A stretch of 64,000 nucleotides of DNA from Isochrysis galbana (GCA_018136815.1 CM030945.1:656605-720604), one strand, 5' to 3'; shown: positions 1-11,936, counted from the stretch's first letter. Program-made: numbers and translations. Notes: a model not told the origin generated them from the letters alone.

Positions 1-278
1 GGAGGTTGTGGGCCGCTCATCGTTTCACGAGCAGAAAACCATGAAACGGCCAATAGACGCTCTGGTTGGAAGGTCTGCGAATTTTTGAACTCTTCGCACC
101 CAGCGGCGAAAGGCGAAAGGTCCGAAAGGCGAAAGGTAGGTGCCACTACACATTCGGGGGTCGGGCGCACCGGAAGGTCCGCCAAAAAACTTGTTCGATT
201 ATCAATTCGGCGGGCAGCCGCCGCACCCGCTCAAAGGCTCAGGCTGCCGGCGTCGTCGCCACACGACGTCTACTCTCT
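1..278. other. Intergenic, no gene recognised
   Basis: Short GC-rich stretch with small direct repeats of the type GGCGAAAGG. The overlapping open frames have low-complexity Arg/Ala-rich translations and no recognisable domain, so none is called. Confidence 0.5.
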
Positions 279-477
279 ACTGTAGCCCTAGATGGGAAAG
301 ACGTATTCACCGTATTTGGCCAGAGGCCAAATACATATGTATTTGGCTGTATTTGAAGCGCGTCCTGGGTTGTAGGCCTCGAATGTATTTGAAATGTATT
401 TGGCCTCAGGCCAAATACATATGCATTTGGCTGTATTTGCAGGCCCCAGCACCGTATTTCCCATCTAGGACTGTAGC
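279..477. mobile_element. 183-bp MITE-like TIR element with 8-bp target duplication
   Basis: The element proper is 287-469. It begins CCTAGATGGGAAA and ends with the exact inverted copy, a 13-bp perfect terminal inverted repeat. It is flanked on both sides by ACTGTAGC (279-286 and 470-477), an 8-bp target site duplication. The interior is a string of GTATTTGG units and palindromes (for example around 308-331 and 395-418). It has no coding capacity, so it is non-autonomous. An 8-bp duplication is usual for hAT-like transposases, but the termini alone do not prove the superfamily. A second, interrupted copy lies at 27789-29530. Confidence 0.8.
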
Positions 478-2480
478 CGCTCGAGCACTTCAAGGCTGAA
501 GGCCGCGGTCAGCCATTGGTTACTCCTTACTGCCGAAGCGCCATAGTTGGAGCTTCCGCTTCCGTCTCGAAAAATCTCAACTCTTATCTCTTGTACGCTT
601 CATTTTCTTTTGTTTGTAATGGTAATGTCGAGCGCGTGCACTATGCACTATGAGTTTGAGGCTGTCTCCTAGTCCTAGTCCTAGTCCTACTCCTAGCGTG
701 AGTCTATCTTTGTTGTCTTCGGTGAAAACGGGGGTGCTTAGCTCACAGCTCACAGCTCGAGTGCACTCTTGAGTTTGGGTTTCCTCCCTTGTGCCGCCCT
801 CCGGGAACGGACCAAGCAGCAAGCAGTGGATTCCCGCCGGGGTCAACCCTCACCCTCACACCAGGGTTGTGAGTCTCACTATAGTTAGGGCGGTCAAACA
901 ACAAACAAGGCTTTTTAACTTCTACGGTCTACGGGTGAAAATTCACCATTCACCAAGTGAAGATTAAGATTGACGTTTTATCACAAGATCTTACGGTATG
1001 CGGTATGCTGCTGGTAACTAACTGGTAATGGGTATACTAGGCAAAATCTAATGTGAAATTGAAATATGCACATTTTCGACGCCATTTCAACACACAGACC
1101 CGAAAACGTTTTCGCGCTCGTGCGAAATTGACGTCGACCACAAAAGAGCACCAGAGGTCAGAGGTGGCACTGTGCACTGTGCGACGCGCACTTGCGTTCC
1201 CCGGGCACAGTTACCCCAGGGCATGAAGGCCAGAGCCCTGCGCGGGCGCACAGCGTCGCTGGCGCCCTTCCCCTCGCCCCTCGCCCCTGTTGGCATCTGC
1301 TGCCAGCCTCTCGCGCGCATGCAGTGCGCGGCTGGCCGCGAGCCATCAAAATGACGGTGCTGCGCATAACGGACTGGCCCATCACGCGCGGCTGTCGCAT
1401 CCAGAGTTCCACTCAATCAATGCGGATGCGATTTCAGGTGCTGAGTGAGTTTTGTTTTGGTTGGTTGAGTCCACCGTTGCCAACGAGGTCTCGAAGCTTC
1501 GTGCTCGCTCGACAAGGACATTCTTCATCTCGTCTTCGTTCGTTCCTAAAATTTATTGTCTCGTGCGGTTACGTTTAGTTTTGGCTTCTTTCTTTTGTTG
1601 GCATGGTGAGTGGTGTCCGGAAGAGTCTCGGTGTGTGACGTCGACTCGTGTTGTGCGATGTCGCGCGCTCCTCGCTCTCAAGACTCCATTACCCTCTCTC
1701 TCTCACCCCTTTGAGGCTTGTCCTCATGAATAGAGCCTGCGGCCTATTCCACAGTTCAAAGATAACCTCCTTGGTGCCCTTGCACGCCCTTGTGCACTGC
1801 TCATGCAGAGCACGCGTACACATGTCACATGTGCAAGTCCACATGCATTGCCCGCATGCCCGCTGCCCGCAGCCGCAGCTCAATGAGTTGAGCTTCCCTC
1901 TCTCAGCTCGTGCGCGGTCAAACTACCCTGCCATCCCTCTCCATCCTTCCTCCCCTCAAGGGTTTGTTTATCGTATGATTCCGGAGTGTTTACGTTAGTT
2001 TTCTGAGCCCAAGGACTTTGGTTTTTGGTTTCTTGTGAGGGATTTTGTATAGCAACTTCGTCGAGTCCCACCGTGTTCCCAAGCGAGCCCCCCCGAGTTC
2101 CCGAGTCTATACCCCGAGTCAACGAGTCAATACAAGTCAAGCACGCGCCTGAGCCACCCCCAGTCGCCTGCCACCACCTCCCACAAGCCACAAGCCTCCT
2201 TCCGCACTTCCGCGCCCTCCGTGCTCCGTGCGTGCGTCGTGCGTCGTGCGTCGATCACCATGCCCGTAGTCACCCCCGAGGAAAGCTCCATGAGCTCCCC
2301 ACAAGAACCGCGTTCCGCGCTAGCTGCCGGCGCGCCCTCGCAGACAATCTCCAAGAGTGAGATGAGCCTTGCTCTGACACTACGACGCCGTCTACGCCAA
2401 CTGTCAACTGTCCCCATAGAAACGTTTGCATCTAGGGACACATTTTTGGGAGTGGTGATACGCCAATAAGGCAAAGTTGA
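478..2480. other. Gene-poor stretch with repeat fragments
   Basis: No protein family is recognisable in any frame. Visible elements are a short CCTAGT tandem run (about 667-698), a solo terminus TAGGGCGGTCAAACA at 886-900 matching the ends of the TIR element at 27798-29413, and a segment near 1400-1620 that resembles 46880-47065 (shared words around GAGTGAGTTTTG and CTCGAAGCT). A short frame starting at ATG 2258 is open for about 70 codons but is unrecognised. Confidence 0.5.
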
Positions 2481-2572
2481 GGGGTAGAATTGTATATATA
2501 CCAAAATAGACAAGGGGTGCAAAAAATAGGTGAGGGGGTGCAAAAAGGGGGAACCTCAAGTTGCACCCTCTT
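2481..2572. repeat. Right-hand end of the GAGGGTGCAAC TIR family
   Basis: This block ends in GTTGCACCCTC and, read in reverse, shows the same order as the TIRs at 16413 and 17842: GAGGGTGCAAC, AGGTT, a T-rich run, then a GGTATA...TTCTAC word. The matching left end is not visible upstream, so this is a solo or truncated copy. Confidence 0.6.
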
Positions 2573-2617
2573 GCCCCTTGCGGGGGTACCACGTACCACG
2601 TTGAGTGAGAATTTTAG

Positions 2618-2785
2618 TCTTGTGGATGTAGAGCATCTTGTTGGCTAGCATACCTAGCCACATACACCGGACGAGCCATGCGCCAACCGCGCACACCCCC
2701 ATCGCGGGGTAGGGGCTGCGTTGCCGTCGAGGGCTTCGGACCCGCAGCACTAGGATTCAACCAACACAGACAAGAAAACTCTAAC
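2618..2785 (+). promoter_or_regulatory. Upstream block shared with the F-box gene
   Basis: About 170 bp just upstream of the ZGRF1-like gene is clearly homologous to 27568-27708, which lies just upstream of the F-box-like gene on the opposite strand. Orientation relative to the gene is the same in both. Shared words include GAGCATCTTGTTGGCTA, CACATACACCGGACGAGCC, GCGCACACCCCCAT, GGGGTAGGGGCT and CACAGACAAGAAAACTCTAAC. It may be a promoter or 5' leader copied between genes, or a mobile-element end used as one. Promoter function is inferred from placement only. Confidence 0.55.
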
Positions 2786-2897
2786 AGGTGCCAGGAATTC
2801 AGTGAGCACGGAATACTTCAGCAGTACAGCTCTCTCTAGACTGCTTCTAGCTAACTTGTACTCGTGCGACGAAGATTTTCCCGCGCTTCAGCTGGCG

Positions 2898-5800
2898 ATG
2901 GGCGAGGAGCGCTGGGCGGTGCTCTACGCGAAGAACAGCGGCAAGAAGAAAAAGAAGTGGCTGGACGGCGTACTACTTGCGCGGGGGAGCGCGGGCCGCC
3001 ACGCCAAGGTCGTGCTCTTTGATGAGGCGGGTAGCGTGCTCGAGGAGGTGGGCTGGCAAGCACATCGCCAGCATCTCTTCTCAGCAAGCAGGCATACGTG
3101 AATGGTGCATGTATGTGGTGTGGTGGGCGGGGGCGACTGACTCGAGCCGGCTCGCCCACTTGCTGCAGGCACACGTTGCGAGGAATCTTGTCTGTGAAGG
3201 CGAGGAGTTCGCCCTTGAGCGTTTTATCGTCCAGGTGGACGTGCCGGTCGCGCATGCACCTTCCAGCGAGCAAGTCGATGCGCCTCTCAATTGCGCCACC
3301 GATAGCCCCGATGTGACGTGGTCCGCTCCAGGTCCAAGGAGCTGTGTGCAGCCAGCGCGTAGACAATTCTTGCCTCCCGGGCAGCGTAGGCCGATTGATG
3401 CGGACTGGCGTGACCACGCAGCGACCCTGCTAGGGCAAGAGAGCAACGGGGGGGTAAGCTCTTCGCATGAGAGCTCTTCCAGTCCTCGGCACCGCGTACC
3501 CCTTACTCAGTTGACTGAGCCATGGCAGGAGATGCAACCCGCGCACGAGACAACCGAAGTTGGGGGCCTGCTTTTCAATGAGCAGCGGTGCGATGAGTCA
3601 CAGCATTTGGACGTACACAACACAGGGGCGCAGGTGCTGCTTGCACAACAGAATCCTCGTCGCCTGCCCAGCTGTGCTCATGATGCGGCCATCCAGCAGC
3701 GCCCTTGGCAGCATCCACTCACCTCACCTGTAGTATTGAAAGCACCCGGGAGCCATCCCAGAGACAAGGGTAGCCGGCCGTGCCCCGAGCCGCACCCATC
3801 TCAGCTCGGCATGCGACGATCGGCTTCCGTTGTGTTGAACATGATCAAAGCGCGCGGTCGGGTGACCCATCAAGGTGCTGCGGAAATCCATGGGCCAACA
3901 GCGGCTGCAAGCAATGAAGGCATGTCGCACAATCAGCACAGTCAGTGCCAGGGCAGCGTAGCACCCCGGAATCGCTGCGTGGACAATGTCAGCTCTAGGT
4001 ATGAAATTTCGCCGTCAGATGCGGGTCTTGTTGATCTGTCGCCACAAGATTCTAGCGAGGATTCCTCGCACTACTTTTTAGTCGACTCTAGTACGTTCCC
4101 CCGCAAGCTATCCCCTCCGTTGAGAGGCGGCATGGGGTTGAGTTGGCAGGCATCTTCATCAATCTCGGGAGCTACGGATGAAAGTGAGACCGTCATGCCG
4201 CTGCCTCCTCCTCCACAACGCTTACTAGGATTTGTTGCTCCGCGCCAAGTCTCTCGTACGATTGACGTCGGCGGCAATCCAACGGCGTCCGCATCTACAC
4301 CCAATCCAAATGCAGCCACGCAAGAAGCCCCGGCAAGCACCGCATTCGCAACGCACGTGAGCAGCGAGTCCAATTTGTGCGGCCGACTGTCAGCCACAAA
4401 TGCGATCGAACGCCGGCAAGTAATGCAAAGACTTGGGCAGGGCGGCAAGCCTCCGCCCATCTCTCAACGAGGTCCTTTGATTTTCCCTATGGCCGCCGAG
4501 TGCAAAGATCCCGGCTCGGCCCCGCCTCTGGCCTCCGGGGCACTGGTGGAGTACGCCAGCTTGCGCGAATACAACGATAGCATGTCTGCAATGCTGTATG
4601 AGCAGGTGAAGATTTGGGTGGCCGCTGTTTTGCATCCATCCTCCTGCACGTCATGTATCCACTTCGACCATTTCCCCTTGACTAAGCCAATCCAATTCAC
4701 CATTTCGCACTGGTGCACCTGTACCCACCGCCCGTGCTTATTCTGTATTCTTCTCCCATGCCCTTGTGGTCCCCACAAAGGTCAATTTGCAATTGTGGCA
4801 GCTTGCGCAGCGGCTCTACTCGCTGCTCGCGGCAGGCCGAACACCATCACAGTTGCGAGCGTTAGGAATTCCCCTCTTCCCGTCCTCTGAGCTACACGTC
4901 TATCGTCGGCGCAACGCAGACGACAGCACCCGCGCAGACTCTGCCAGCAGAGGGCGGCGAGGGCAAGGATGGCGCCCCAAAGGGCGGCACGGCGCCAAGC
5001 GCCATTGCGCAAGCCGCGGCGGGGAGGACAGCTTGGAGGGAACCCCCGGCGGCGGTTCTGATTGCGACGCCGCCGACGACGAAGCGCTTGGCGAATACGA
5101 CGCAAATGAGAGCGGCAAAGAGGACGCGCCATCTCTATTCCTAACGCTGCACGGAGCTCCTTCAGAGCCGTCATCAGCGAATGCGCTTGATGACCTATGG
5201 ATCCTGCTTCGGATGGCATCCTCCGTAGGAACGGCCATTAACGATCGACAACCACCACTCCTTGTACGTTCGCTGTGGCACGGCCCTTCTGCACAAGGCC
5301 GACTCGGAGTGGCACTTATTTCGGATAATCTCCGAGGCAGCGGAAATGAATCTGACCGTCTTCCAGATTCTTCTAGATACCACGCGTTGCGGGGGCCCAA
5401 CATTAGTGATCTTATAGCTCACATAGATGCGCTCTCCTCGCTCACCTTGCCGTCCCACCCGATCGTTCGTTTTCTGCTCTCGCCGCGAGCTGCGCCCACA
5501 TCTGTGTCCGTGCGCACTTGCGCACCAGTATCCCAGCTCCTTGACGCCGCCGTGAAAGAGTTCGCTCTCAACGTTGAGCAAGCCGATGTGCTGAGGCGTG
5601 TCACTCAGTGGTTCGACTCGAGTGTAGAACCCACTAGCCCACCGTTGGTCGACGGTGCACGAGAGGAAAATCTGGGAACGAGGAGCATAACCAACGGCCA
5701 CCGCATCGACGGGAGCCCTGGCCGTAGCTGCGTGCCTGTGGTGCTCGTTCACGGCGCGTTTGGCGCCGGCAAGTCTCATTTGCTCGCTGCGACCCTTTGG

Positions 5801-8302
5801 ATGATGCGGCGCTTACTCACACCACAGGATAGTTTCCAGCAAGACGGCCAGCAGAAATCTAGGCGCAACGCCTTCGGAGTTAGACAAAAACGATGCTCTG
5901 GACAGGTGCTGCTTGCCTCACTAACAAATGTGGCCGTCGACAATGTGCTCCAAGTATTGATCGACCACGGCGAGGGAGATGCCCTCCTGCGCATCGGCTC
6001 TGCCCGGCGCATTTCGCATCGTGTGCTATGCCATTCGACGCATGGTCGCCTAGCCAAGACAGAGGAAGAGAGCATTCGCGCCGAACTCAGAGCTGCGCTC
6101 GGCCGTGCTCCCAGGAGCGAGCGTGCAGCCATTGCAGCGGCGCTTGCCGAAGTTGAGGGCGGTGGGATGGCAGCTCGCGCGCGTGCAGTACGTAGCTACC
6201 CCATACTCGGAGCAACGTGCTGTGCAACTCAGCTGCCCGTGATGCAGGGCTTGAAGTGCGACTTCATCTTGCTGGACGAGTGCTCACAAATGTCGGAGCC
6301 TGCATCCCTTTTGCCGATAGCACGCATGGGTGCTTCGAAGCTACTCTGCGTTGGAGACCCACGTCAGCTACCACCTACTCTTCTAACTCGACCGCCACCG
6401 TCACAGACGCCGTCAAAGCAGCCGTTGGCCGCCCGTGGCCCACGCAACCTTCAACCAGGCGCCTCGCTGCCGCCATCGCCGCGTGGTGATGGAGGGCTTG
6501 GCAAGACGTATGACCTCAGCCTGACGCTGTTTGAGCGCCTTGCCCTCTGCGGCGTGGCCCCCGTAATGCTTCGTGCGCAGTACCGGTGCCACCCCCTGAT
6601 CGCCCGCGTGGCATCAAGCCTCTTCTATGAGGGCAAATTGAGGGATGGGCTTGGAGAGGCCGCCGCTGATGCTCGAGCCCCATTGCTAGTTGGGCTTCCT
6701 ACGTTGGGGTTTTCACAGGTAGGTGGGAGCAGTGACGCCGGGGAGGGAGGGAGGGCGGAGCAAAACATCTTCCATGCAAGTCTCGGCGTGTATCCGCAGC
6801 TCTTCTACCCTTGTCTGTCCGTCCTGATTGCTGCACAATTCCTCCTTAAATCTCTCCACTATGGTCACTGGGCTAGGTTCACGGAACAGAAATCACTGCT
6901 CGCGATGGGTCGGTGGCCAACCGTGCCGAGGGCATGCGTTGTGTGCAGATCATCACCTGCCTCATTTCGTCTGGAATCCCATCGGAAGCTATCGGTGTCA
7001 TTTGCTTGTATCGAGCTCAGGCAATCCTCATCGGTCGTATGCTGAGCGGCGGCGACGAACACGGGGGACAGTCGGGCGGTGGCGAAGAGAATCGAGTGCT
7101 TGCAGATGACGCTCTCCGAGAGGTAATCGTTTCTACCGTGGATGCATTCCAGGTGCGGATTGTGGGTTGCACAAAGCGAGTGTTCGCGCGCATCTCGACT
7201 AACCATGCCTGTCGATTCGCGTACGTCCTTGCTAGCCACGCCTCTAAATGGTATCAAAATTCAAGCAAGCCTTTTGCATGAACGGAACCTCACGCCATTC
7301 TTCTCATTTCCCATGCGTCCCTCTTTTACCATTGTGTATGCCGATTCTCTTTCCTGCACGCAGGGTGCTGAGCGCGATGTCATACTCGTGTCTACATGTC
7401 GAACGCATGCACTTGGATTTGTTGCCTCGCCACGCCGTCTCAACGTGATACTCACCCGTGCGAGACGCCACCTCCTCATCCTAGGCTCCGCTCCTGCGCT
7501 CCTAACAGATTCTCGATGGGCGACCGTCCTCGACGCGTCCAAGGCGCTTCCCATGGAGTGCTCGAAGGGAGAGCCGCTTGCAAGTACAACAGCTCTCGAA
7601 CGCCTACTCCTAGCCATGGACGCTCAGTCCTCAAGTGACAGCGTTGTGTCGCCCCATGTGGACAACGTTCATTCTGGTCATGACAAAGTCGGGCTTGCAC
7701 ACCAGAAACCGTTCGAGCAATTATCTGTCGCTCGCTCGGAGGGTGCGGCCCACGATGTCCTTCCCATCTTGAATGAGATGGACAACGATAGCAAGGGCGG
7801 GACAAAAGACAGGATGAGCTCTTCTTCGAATTGGATGGTTCTAGTAGATGAAGATGAGCTTCAAGCGCAAAGCGATGCCACCTCACGCGTGGGCAACTCG
7901 TGGGAAGGCATGGGAGCTTCAATAAGGCTGAAGAAAGGCGACGAGGCTCTCTACCATAGCGGCGACGGCTCTTTCACGAAGGTTCTAGTGATCGCGTTAC
8001 ACTACGACGATCCGGAGGGAGGTGTGTATGTTACCATCCAGTTTCCTGATGGTAGGGAACGGCATACAGAACTCTCACGTGTGCTCTCGCTTCACCGTGA
8101 GGATGAGGCAGCATACAGCATGGATTTGGAGGCAGATGGCGAGCTCTCACGAAATGAGCCTTCTTTTCCCGATCAGCCGATGGGCTTCCACAAGGTGGCA
8201 ATCAATCCCGTAACCTCGCAAGAGAAGTCCCATGGCAAGCATCTTTACCAAGGAGACTGCCACGCGGACACGGCGGTTTGTGATCCACCGGCACTCAAGT
8301 GA
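2898..8302 (+). CDS. ZGRF1: ZGRF1-like 5'-3' DNA helicase (DUF2439 + SF1 helicase), five exons
   Basis: Predicted exons are 2898-3047, 3169-4605, 4781-6718, 6877-7152 and 7364-8302, about 1579 residues, all junctions phase 0. The N-terminal ~85 residues, split by intron 1, match the DUF2439 domain of ZGRF1/Mte1/Dbl2 (WAVLYAKNSGKKKKKWLDG, then a GEEF...RFIVQVD end). A long low-complexity linker follows. The helicase core has Walker A GAFGAGKS (about residue 855), motif II DECSQMSEP (about 1030), motif III GDPRQLPPT, motif IV LRAQYRCHP, and in exons 4-5 STVDAFQGAERDVILVS and RRLNVILTRARRHL. ZGRF1 helicases act on recombination intermediates and crosslink repair in the nucleus. I see no GRF zinc finger. 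A C-terminal SH3/Tudor-like segment (about 1456-1510, GDEALYHSGDGSF...) is an addition. The start ATG directly precedes the DUF2439 match. Confidence 0.9.
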
Positions 8303-8789
8303 CGAAATGGCTTTGCTCTCTGGAAGTGAGGTCGATGGTCCAAGGAAGCTGTCGATTCATGGTAGCTCTCTATCTCCCGCTTTAGATGCACAAGAGGTGC
8401 GAGGCGCGCTGAAGGATTGCCGTGTGCCATCCAACACACCGTTCATCTTCAACTTCAGCAGCGACTAGTAGAACAAAAGCCCACGTTGCCTGTGCATGCG
8501 GTGCTTACATTGTGATCCGTGCCGTATGCCAATCACGACCACCACAGACTAAGAATGATGAAATTTCATGGTCGCTTGCTTCCATACCTCTTGCTCGAGC
8601 ACCTCGAGGACGAAGACACTCACAAGGCAGTGCTGATGACTACTGGTGCTAGCCACGAGCTTGGTTTATTCTTGCGTGCTGCTACTACTGCCACTACGTA
8701 TTTAGTACTTCCAGTGCCAGTGCGACTTTGGGTGTATTTCCACGAGCGAGTGTAAGTTGATGGCTTCCTTCCTTTGTTGAGTTCGGTCT
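8303..8789. other. 3' flank of the helicase gene
   Basis: No domain is recognised. A frame open from about 8232 to 8468 overlaps the helicase 3' end in another register and is probably not coding. An alternative splice extending the helicase cannot be excluded. Confidence 0.4.
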
Positions 8790-9340
8790 AACTAAGTTTA
8801 TACTTGGTTCACCCATGGGGGGGCACGAGCCCCTCCCTCTCTCCACTCCTCCCCCGCTGTGGGGGAGGAACCGCCAATCCTCCTGGCGCTGCCTGATAGC
8901 TTGCTAGGAGCAGACTGCCCTACTGACCCACTCTCTCACTCACAGGCTCGCCTCGTTCGCCCGCCCTGGCCTGTCGAGGCCAGCCGATTGCTCCAACCCC
9001 CCCTCCCCCCCTGGTCGACAGGCAGACAGCAGACAGGTGCAGCGTGGGGGTGCTAGAGGCTCAGGAGCGCCAGTGAGGGAGAGGCAGGGGAGGCCAGGGC
9101 CCAACCCCAGCCTCCTCTGCCCCCTGAGCTGGCCTCCAGGAGCCTCCAGGGGTCGCCAGCAGGTAGCTGGAGGCCTGCCGCAGGCGCGCCATCGCGTGTG
9201 CCCCAGGAGAGGGTAGAGAGAGCGCGGAGAAGGAGCTCCGCCCACCGAAAAATAGGTAAGTCCCGCGCCTGTTTACAGGATAAGTCGGGACCGACCGATG
9301 CCGCCGCCCACCCGGAGACACAGCAGGAAGGGGGGGAATG
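8790..9340. repeat. LINE-A 5'-end and other repeat fragments
   Basis: It begins with the hairpin AACTAAGTTTATACTTGGTT (8790-8809) and continues with the CACGAGCCCC...GGGGGAGGAACC unit seen in reverse at 53405-53659. The part from 9060 to 9240, read in reverse, resembles 35460-35700 (shared GCTCAGGGGGCAG and GAGGCTGGGG). No intact ORF is present. Confidence 0.6.
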
Positions 9341-10309
9341 ATCACCGGGGGCGCTGCGTATCTTTCCACCCAGTCGAGTGATCGTGCGAGGCTGCCATAG
9401 TTGGCTGCTAGGAGTTGAGTGTCGTCCGCGAATTGGCTTATCTTCAGTTCGGCTCCGTTCACCACGATGCCGTCTATGTCTTTGTCCTCGTTTATCGCCC
9501 GGGTGAGGGCCTTCGCCGTTAAGACGTTAAGAGGAAGGCCAGCGGTGACAGCGGGCATCCTTGGGGGACGCCGCTCGCCACGAAGCTTCTGCCTCCGTTT
9601 GTTTTGATGTATCGAATGGGTTTCGCTTCGGAGTTCGTAAGGGCTCTCGCGTATCTTCGGAAGTCTTCTCCGAATTTTAGTTTCTCGAGGACAAGGCGGT
9701 AGAATTCCCAGTTGACTCTGTCAAAGGCTTTCTCCCAGTCTAGCGCTAAGAGCAGTCCGGGTTCGCCCGTCTCGTCTAGGTATGCTTGCGTAAGCTGCAG
9801 GAGGTGTGTGGCTTCGCCTATCAGGCGTTTCGGGACGAAACCTAGTTGATCCTTTGATATTATGTTTCCGATGACCGCTTTCAGTCTATTCGTAAGTATT
9901 TTAGCTAGAATCTTATAGTCACTCTGGAGAAGCGCGATGGGTCTGTAGTTTCTAGGGTCTCGTGTGTCGCCTTTTTTGTACAAGAGAATTATGTCCCCTT
10001 CCCTCATGGTTACTCCCAGATATCCCTGGTTTAGCGCTAGATTCAGGACTCTCAGGAAGTCGTGTTTCACTAGGTCTACGAAGCTTTTGTAGAACTCCGC
10101 CGGCAGTGCGTCGGGTCCCGCGCTCTTGCCGCTGCCTATCTGCCCTATGGCGTCTTGGAGTTCCTCCCACCTGGCTGGGGGGGTCGTCCTGGCGCGGTCG
10201 CTTCGGCGACAGCGGCGTGTCCGTGAGCTCTTCGTCCATCATGGCGAGGGCAGCGGCAGCGAGAGCAGGCGGCGGCGCGCGCTCCATGACCCTATCGTTT
10301 TAACGATAG
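9340..10309 (-). pseudogene. LINE-A reverse transcriptase fragment fused to an ORF1 start
   Basis: On the minus strand the frame from about 10180 to 9520 encodes a LINE-type reverse transcriptase: the fingers motif SAGPDALPAEFYKSF, then PIALLQSDYKILAKILTNRL, QLGFVPKR, ALDWEKAFDRVNW (catalytic Asp) and GVPQGCPLSP. The FADD catalytic pair (QFADDTQLL) follows in a second frame near 9430, so there is a frameshift. The frame upstream (ATG at 10287, MERAPPP...KRPRQDD) resembles the start of LINE ORF1 at 45316, so ORF1 and RT have been joined by an internal deletion. The RT homology stops near 9345. The terminal hairpin CTATCGTT-AA-AACGATAG (10292-10309) marks the 5' end. No endonuclease or RNase H is seen; the copy is dead. 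Confidence 0.85.
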
Positions 10310-10621
10310 TTGATCCCGGATTGGGGAATCTCACGAGGGGTATGGGGTCTTGGATAGGCACGTGGGTGGGAGGGCTGGGAGAGAAGTCAACGACCGTGCA
10401 CAATTCTTCATCATGTGGATGTTACCACCGTGCCCACATGCAGGGCCCATGACTCGCACAGAGTCCGACACTTTGATAGATATTGAATATTCATTTTGCA
10501 CAGAAACGAGGAAAATTCCGAGCCAAGGCCGGAGCTGCACTGTGCACATCATTGGTCGTCTGTTCTCTTTAATCGGTCACCGCCACCGCTTTCCACAAAA
10601 GGAGCATGTCAACGCGCGAGG
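10310..10621. other. Intergenic 3' flank of the NHL gene
   Basis: No coding or structural feature is recognised. The open frames are short and featureless. Confidence 0.4.
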
Positions 10622-11707
10622 CTACTCGACCCTGATCGAACGCCTTCTTAGAAATGAGAGCACATTGCTTTCGACAGCCTTTCGCCTCCAGTAGGACACC
10701 CTCCCCGGATTCCAAGTGGCGACGGCCATGTCTCCATTATCTAGCACAATTGCGTCGTGTGGGTGTAGGTGGCCTTGTGCACCAAGCAACTTCGCTACCT
10801 CGACGCGCGAAACAAGGGCATTTGAGCTGTCTAGAATGCCCACGGAGCCGTCCAACGATGGCACAATGGCATAGATTGCATGGCCAAGCATTTCCGCCTG
10901 TGCACTTAACCCGTCTGAGGACGACAACCTTTGCTGCTCTTTCGAGATACCTTGCCCCTCTGCAAAGAAACGTATGTGGCAGGGCCTACTGATCCCTGGG
11001 GTCAAGAATGAGGACTTGGGCATGAATGTCACCTCTGAAGGGTCATTAGCTCTACGGTTGAAATCGAAGCTTTGATGCCTATGATTTTCCCGGTCACTCA
11101 CTATGAGCTGCTGTGTGCGAGGATCGAAATTGATTGCATGACAAGTTTGAAACAACCCTAGTTCAATGCCGCGCCCACCAAAGAAGCGGCCGGAATATGT
11201 ACCCTGACGGTCGTATACGTGGATCAGATTGGAGCCGTACCCATCTGCAAGGTAGATGTACTTGGATCCGGGGGGAGTGGCAAACCATGTCGGCTTGAAT
11301 GGGAGGAACGAGGCGTTGCCGCCGGGTGGTCCGCGCAATGACCACACTAGTGAGCCGTTGAGGTGGGTCTTGTGGAGCGCCATGTCATTGTTGGCGTGGT
11401 ATAGGAATCGCCGCCCATTCTCCTCGACCGCCAGGCGCAGGCCGTGCGGCGTGCCTGCGCACAGCGGCGAGTCCGCGCCGAAGAGGCGCGGCTGCGTGCC
11501 GCCGGCCGTCCAGCGGACGAGGCAGTGCTTGTCCTTTGTGTGCTCAGGCTCGTACGCCAGGATGATGGAGCCGTCAGCGTCCTGCACGAGCCCGTGCGCA
11601 TTGAGCACTGCCGCACCCGCCGGTAGATGTAGCAGCGCGCCCACGTACTCAAAGGTGAAGGAGCCATTGCCTGAGACGATGGGCGGAGTGGATGGGGCGC
11701 CGCTCAT
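10622..11707 (-). CDS. NHL-repeat (six-bladed beta-propeller) protein
   Basis: Single-exon frame of 361 residues; the ATG at 11707 is chosen because the frame upstream of it opens only with a non-ATG codon. Repeating segments of about 45-55 residues have the NHL/SMP-30-like pattern: AHGLVQDADGSIILAY, PHGLRLAVEENGRRFLYHANN, YIYLADGYGSNLIHVYDRQG, CHAINFDPRTQQLIVSDRENHRHQSF and PHDAIVLDNGDMAVATWN. DGYGSN.IHVYD is typical of NHL blades. No signal peptide or membrane segment is evident. Such propellers are binding scaffolds or esterase/lyase-like enzymes; the substrate cannot be read from sequence. The 3' end is ordinary; the 5' flank holds a small GC palindrome fragment (11816-11835) related to the foldback family at 37125-39015. 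Confidence 0.8.
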   Translation of the reverse strand: MSGAPSTPPIVSGNGSFTFEYVGALLHLPAGAAVLNAHGLVQDADGSIILAYEPEHTKDKHCLVRWTAGGTQPRLFGADSPLCAGTPHGLRLAVEENGRRFLYHANNDMALHKTHLNGSLVWSLRGPPGGNASFLPFKPTWFATPPGSKYIYLADGYGSNLIHVYDRQGTYSGRFFGGRGIELGLFQTCHAINFDPRTQQLIVSDRENHRHQSFDFNRRANDPSEVTFMPKSSFLTPGISRPCHIRFFAEGQGISKEQQRLSSSDGLSAQAEMLGHAIYAIVPSLDGSVGILDSSNALVSRVEVAKLLGAQGHLHPHDAIVLDNGDMAVATWNPGRVSYWRRKAVESNVLSFLRRRSIRVE

Positions 11708-11936
11708 CGCGCTTAGCGCGGGACCCGAGATCGTTGGTGTCCTTTCTTGGTCCCCGGAAAAAAACACTTTACTACTACTACTTTATGTTATCATCACCCA
11801 GGAACCACGGGCCGCCGATACCTATCGGGGGGAAATTGTTTGGCCCAGCCTATGTTGGGGGAAATCTGACCAACATGTTGTCAACATACAAGGCATGGTG
11901 GAGCCATCTTCGTTCTGACGCTTGAAGAGGTTAGGT
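11708..11936. other. Upstream flank with repeat fragments
   Basis: It contains CCGATACCTATCGGGGGG (11817-11834), a fragment of the GATAGCTATC foldback family, followed by TTTGGCCCAGCCTATGTTGGG, which recurs near 41560. Nothing coding is recognised. Confidence 0.5.

Noticed and set aside
2127..2543. Minus-strand 138-codon frame upstream of the helicase
   Set aside because: Composition is erratic and it runs into the TIR repeat at 2481-2572; no domain recognised.
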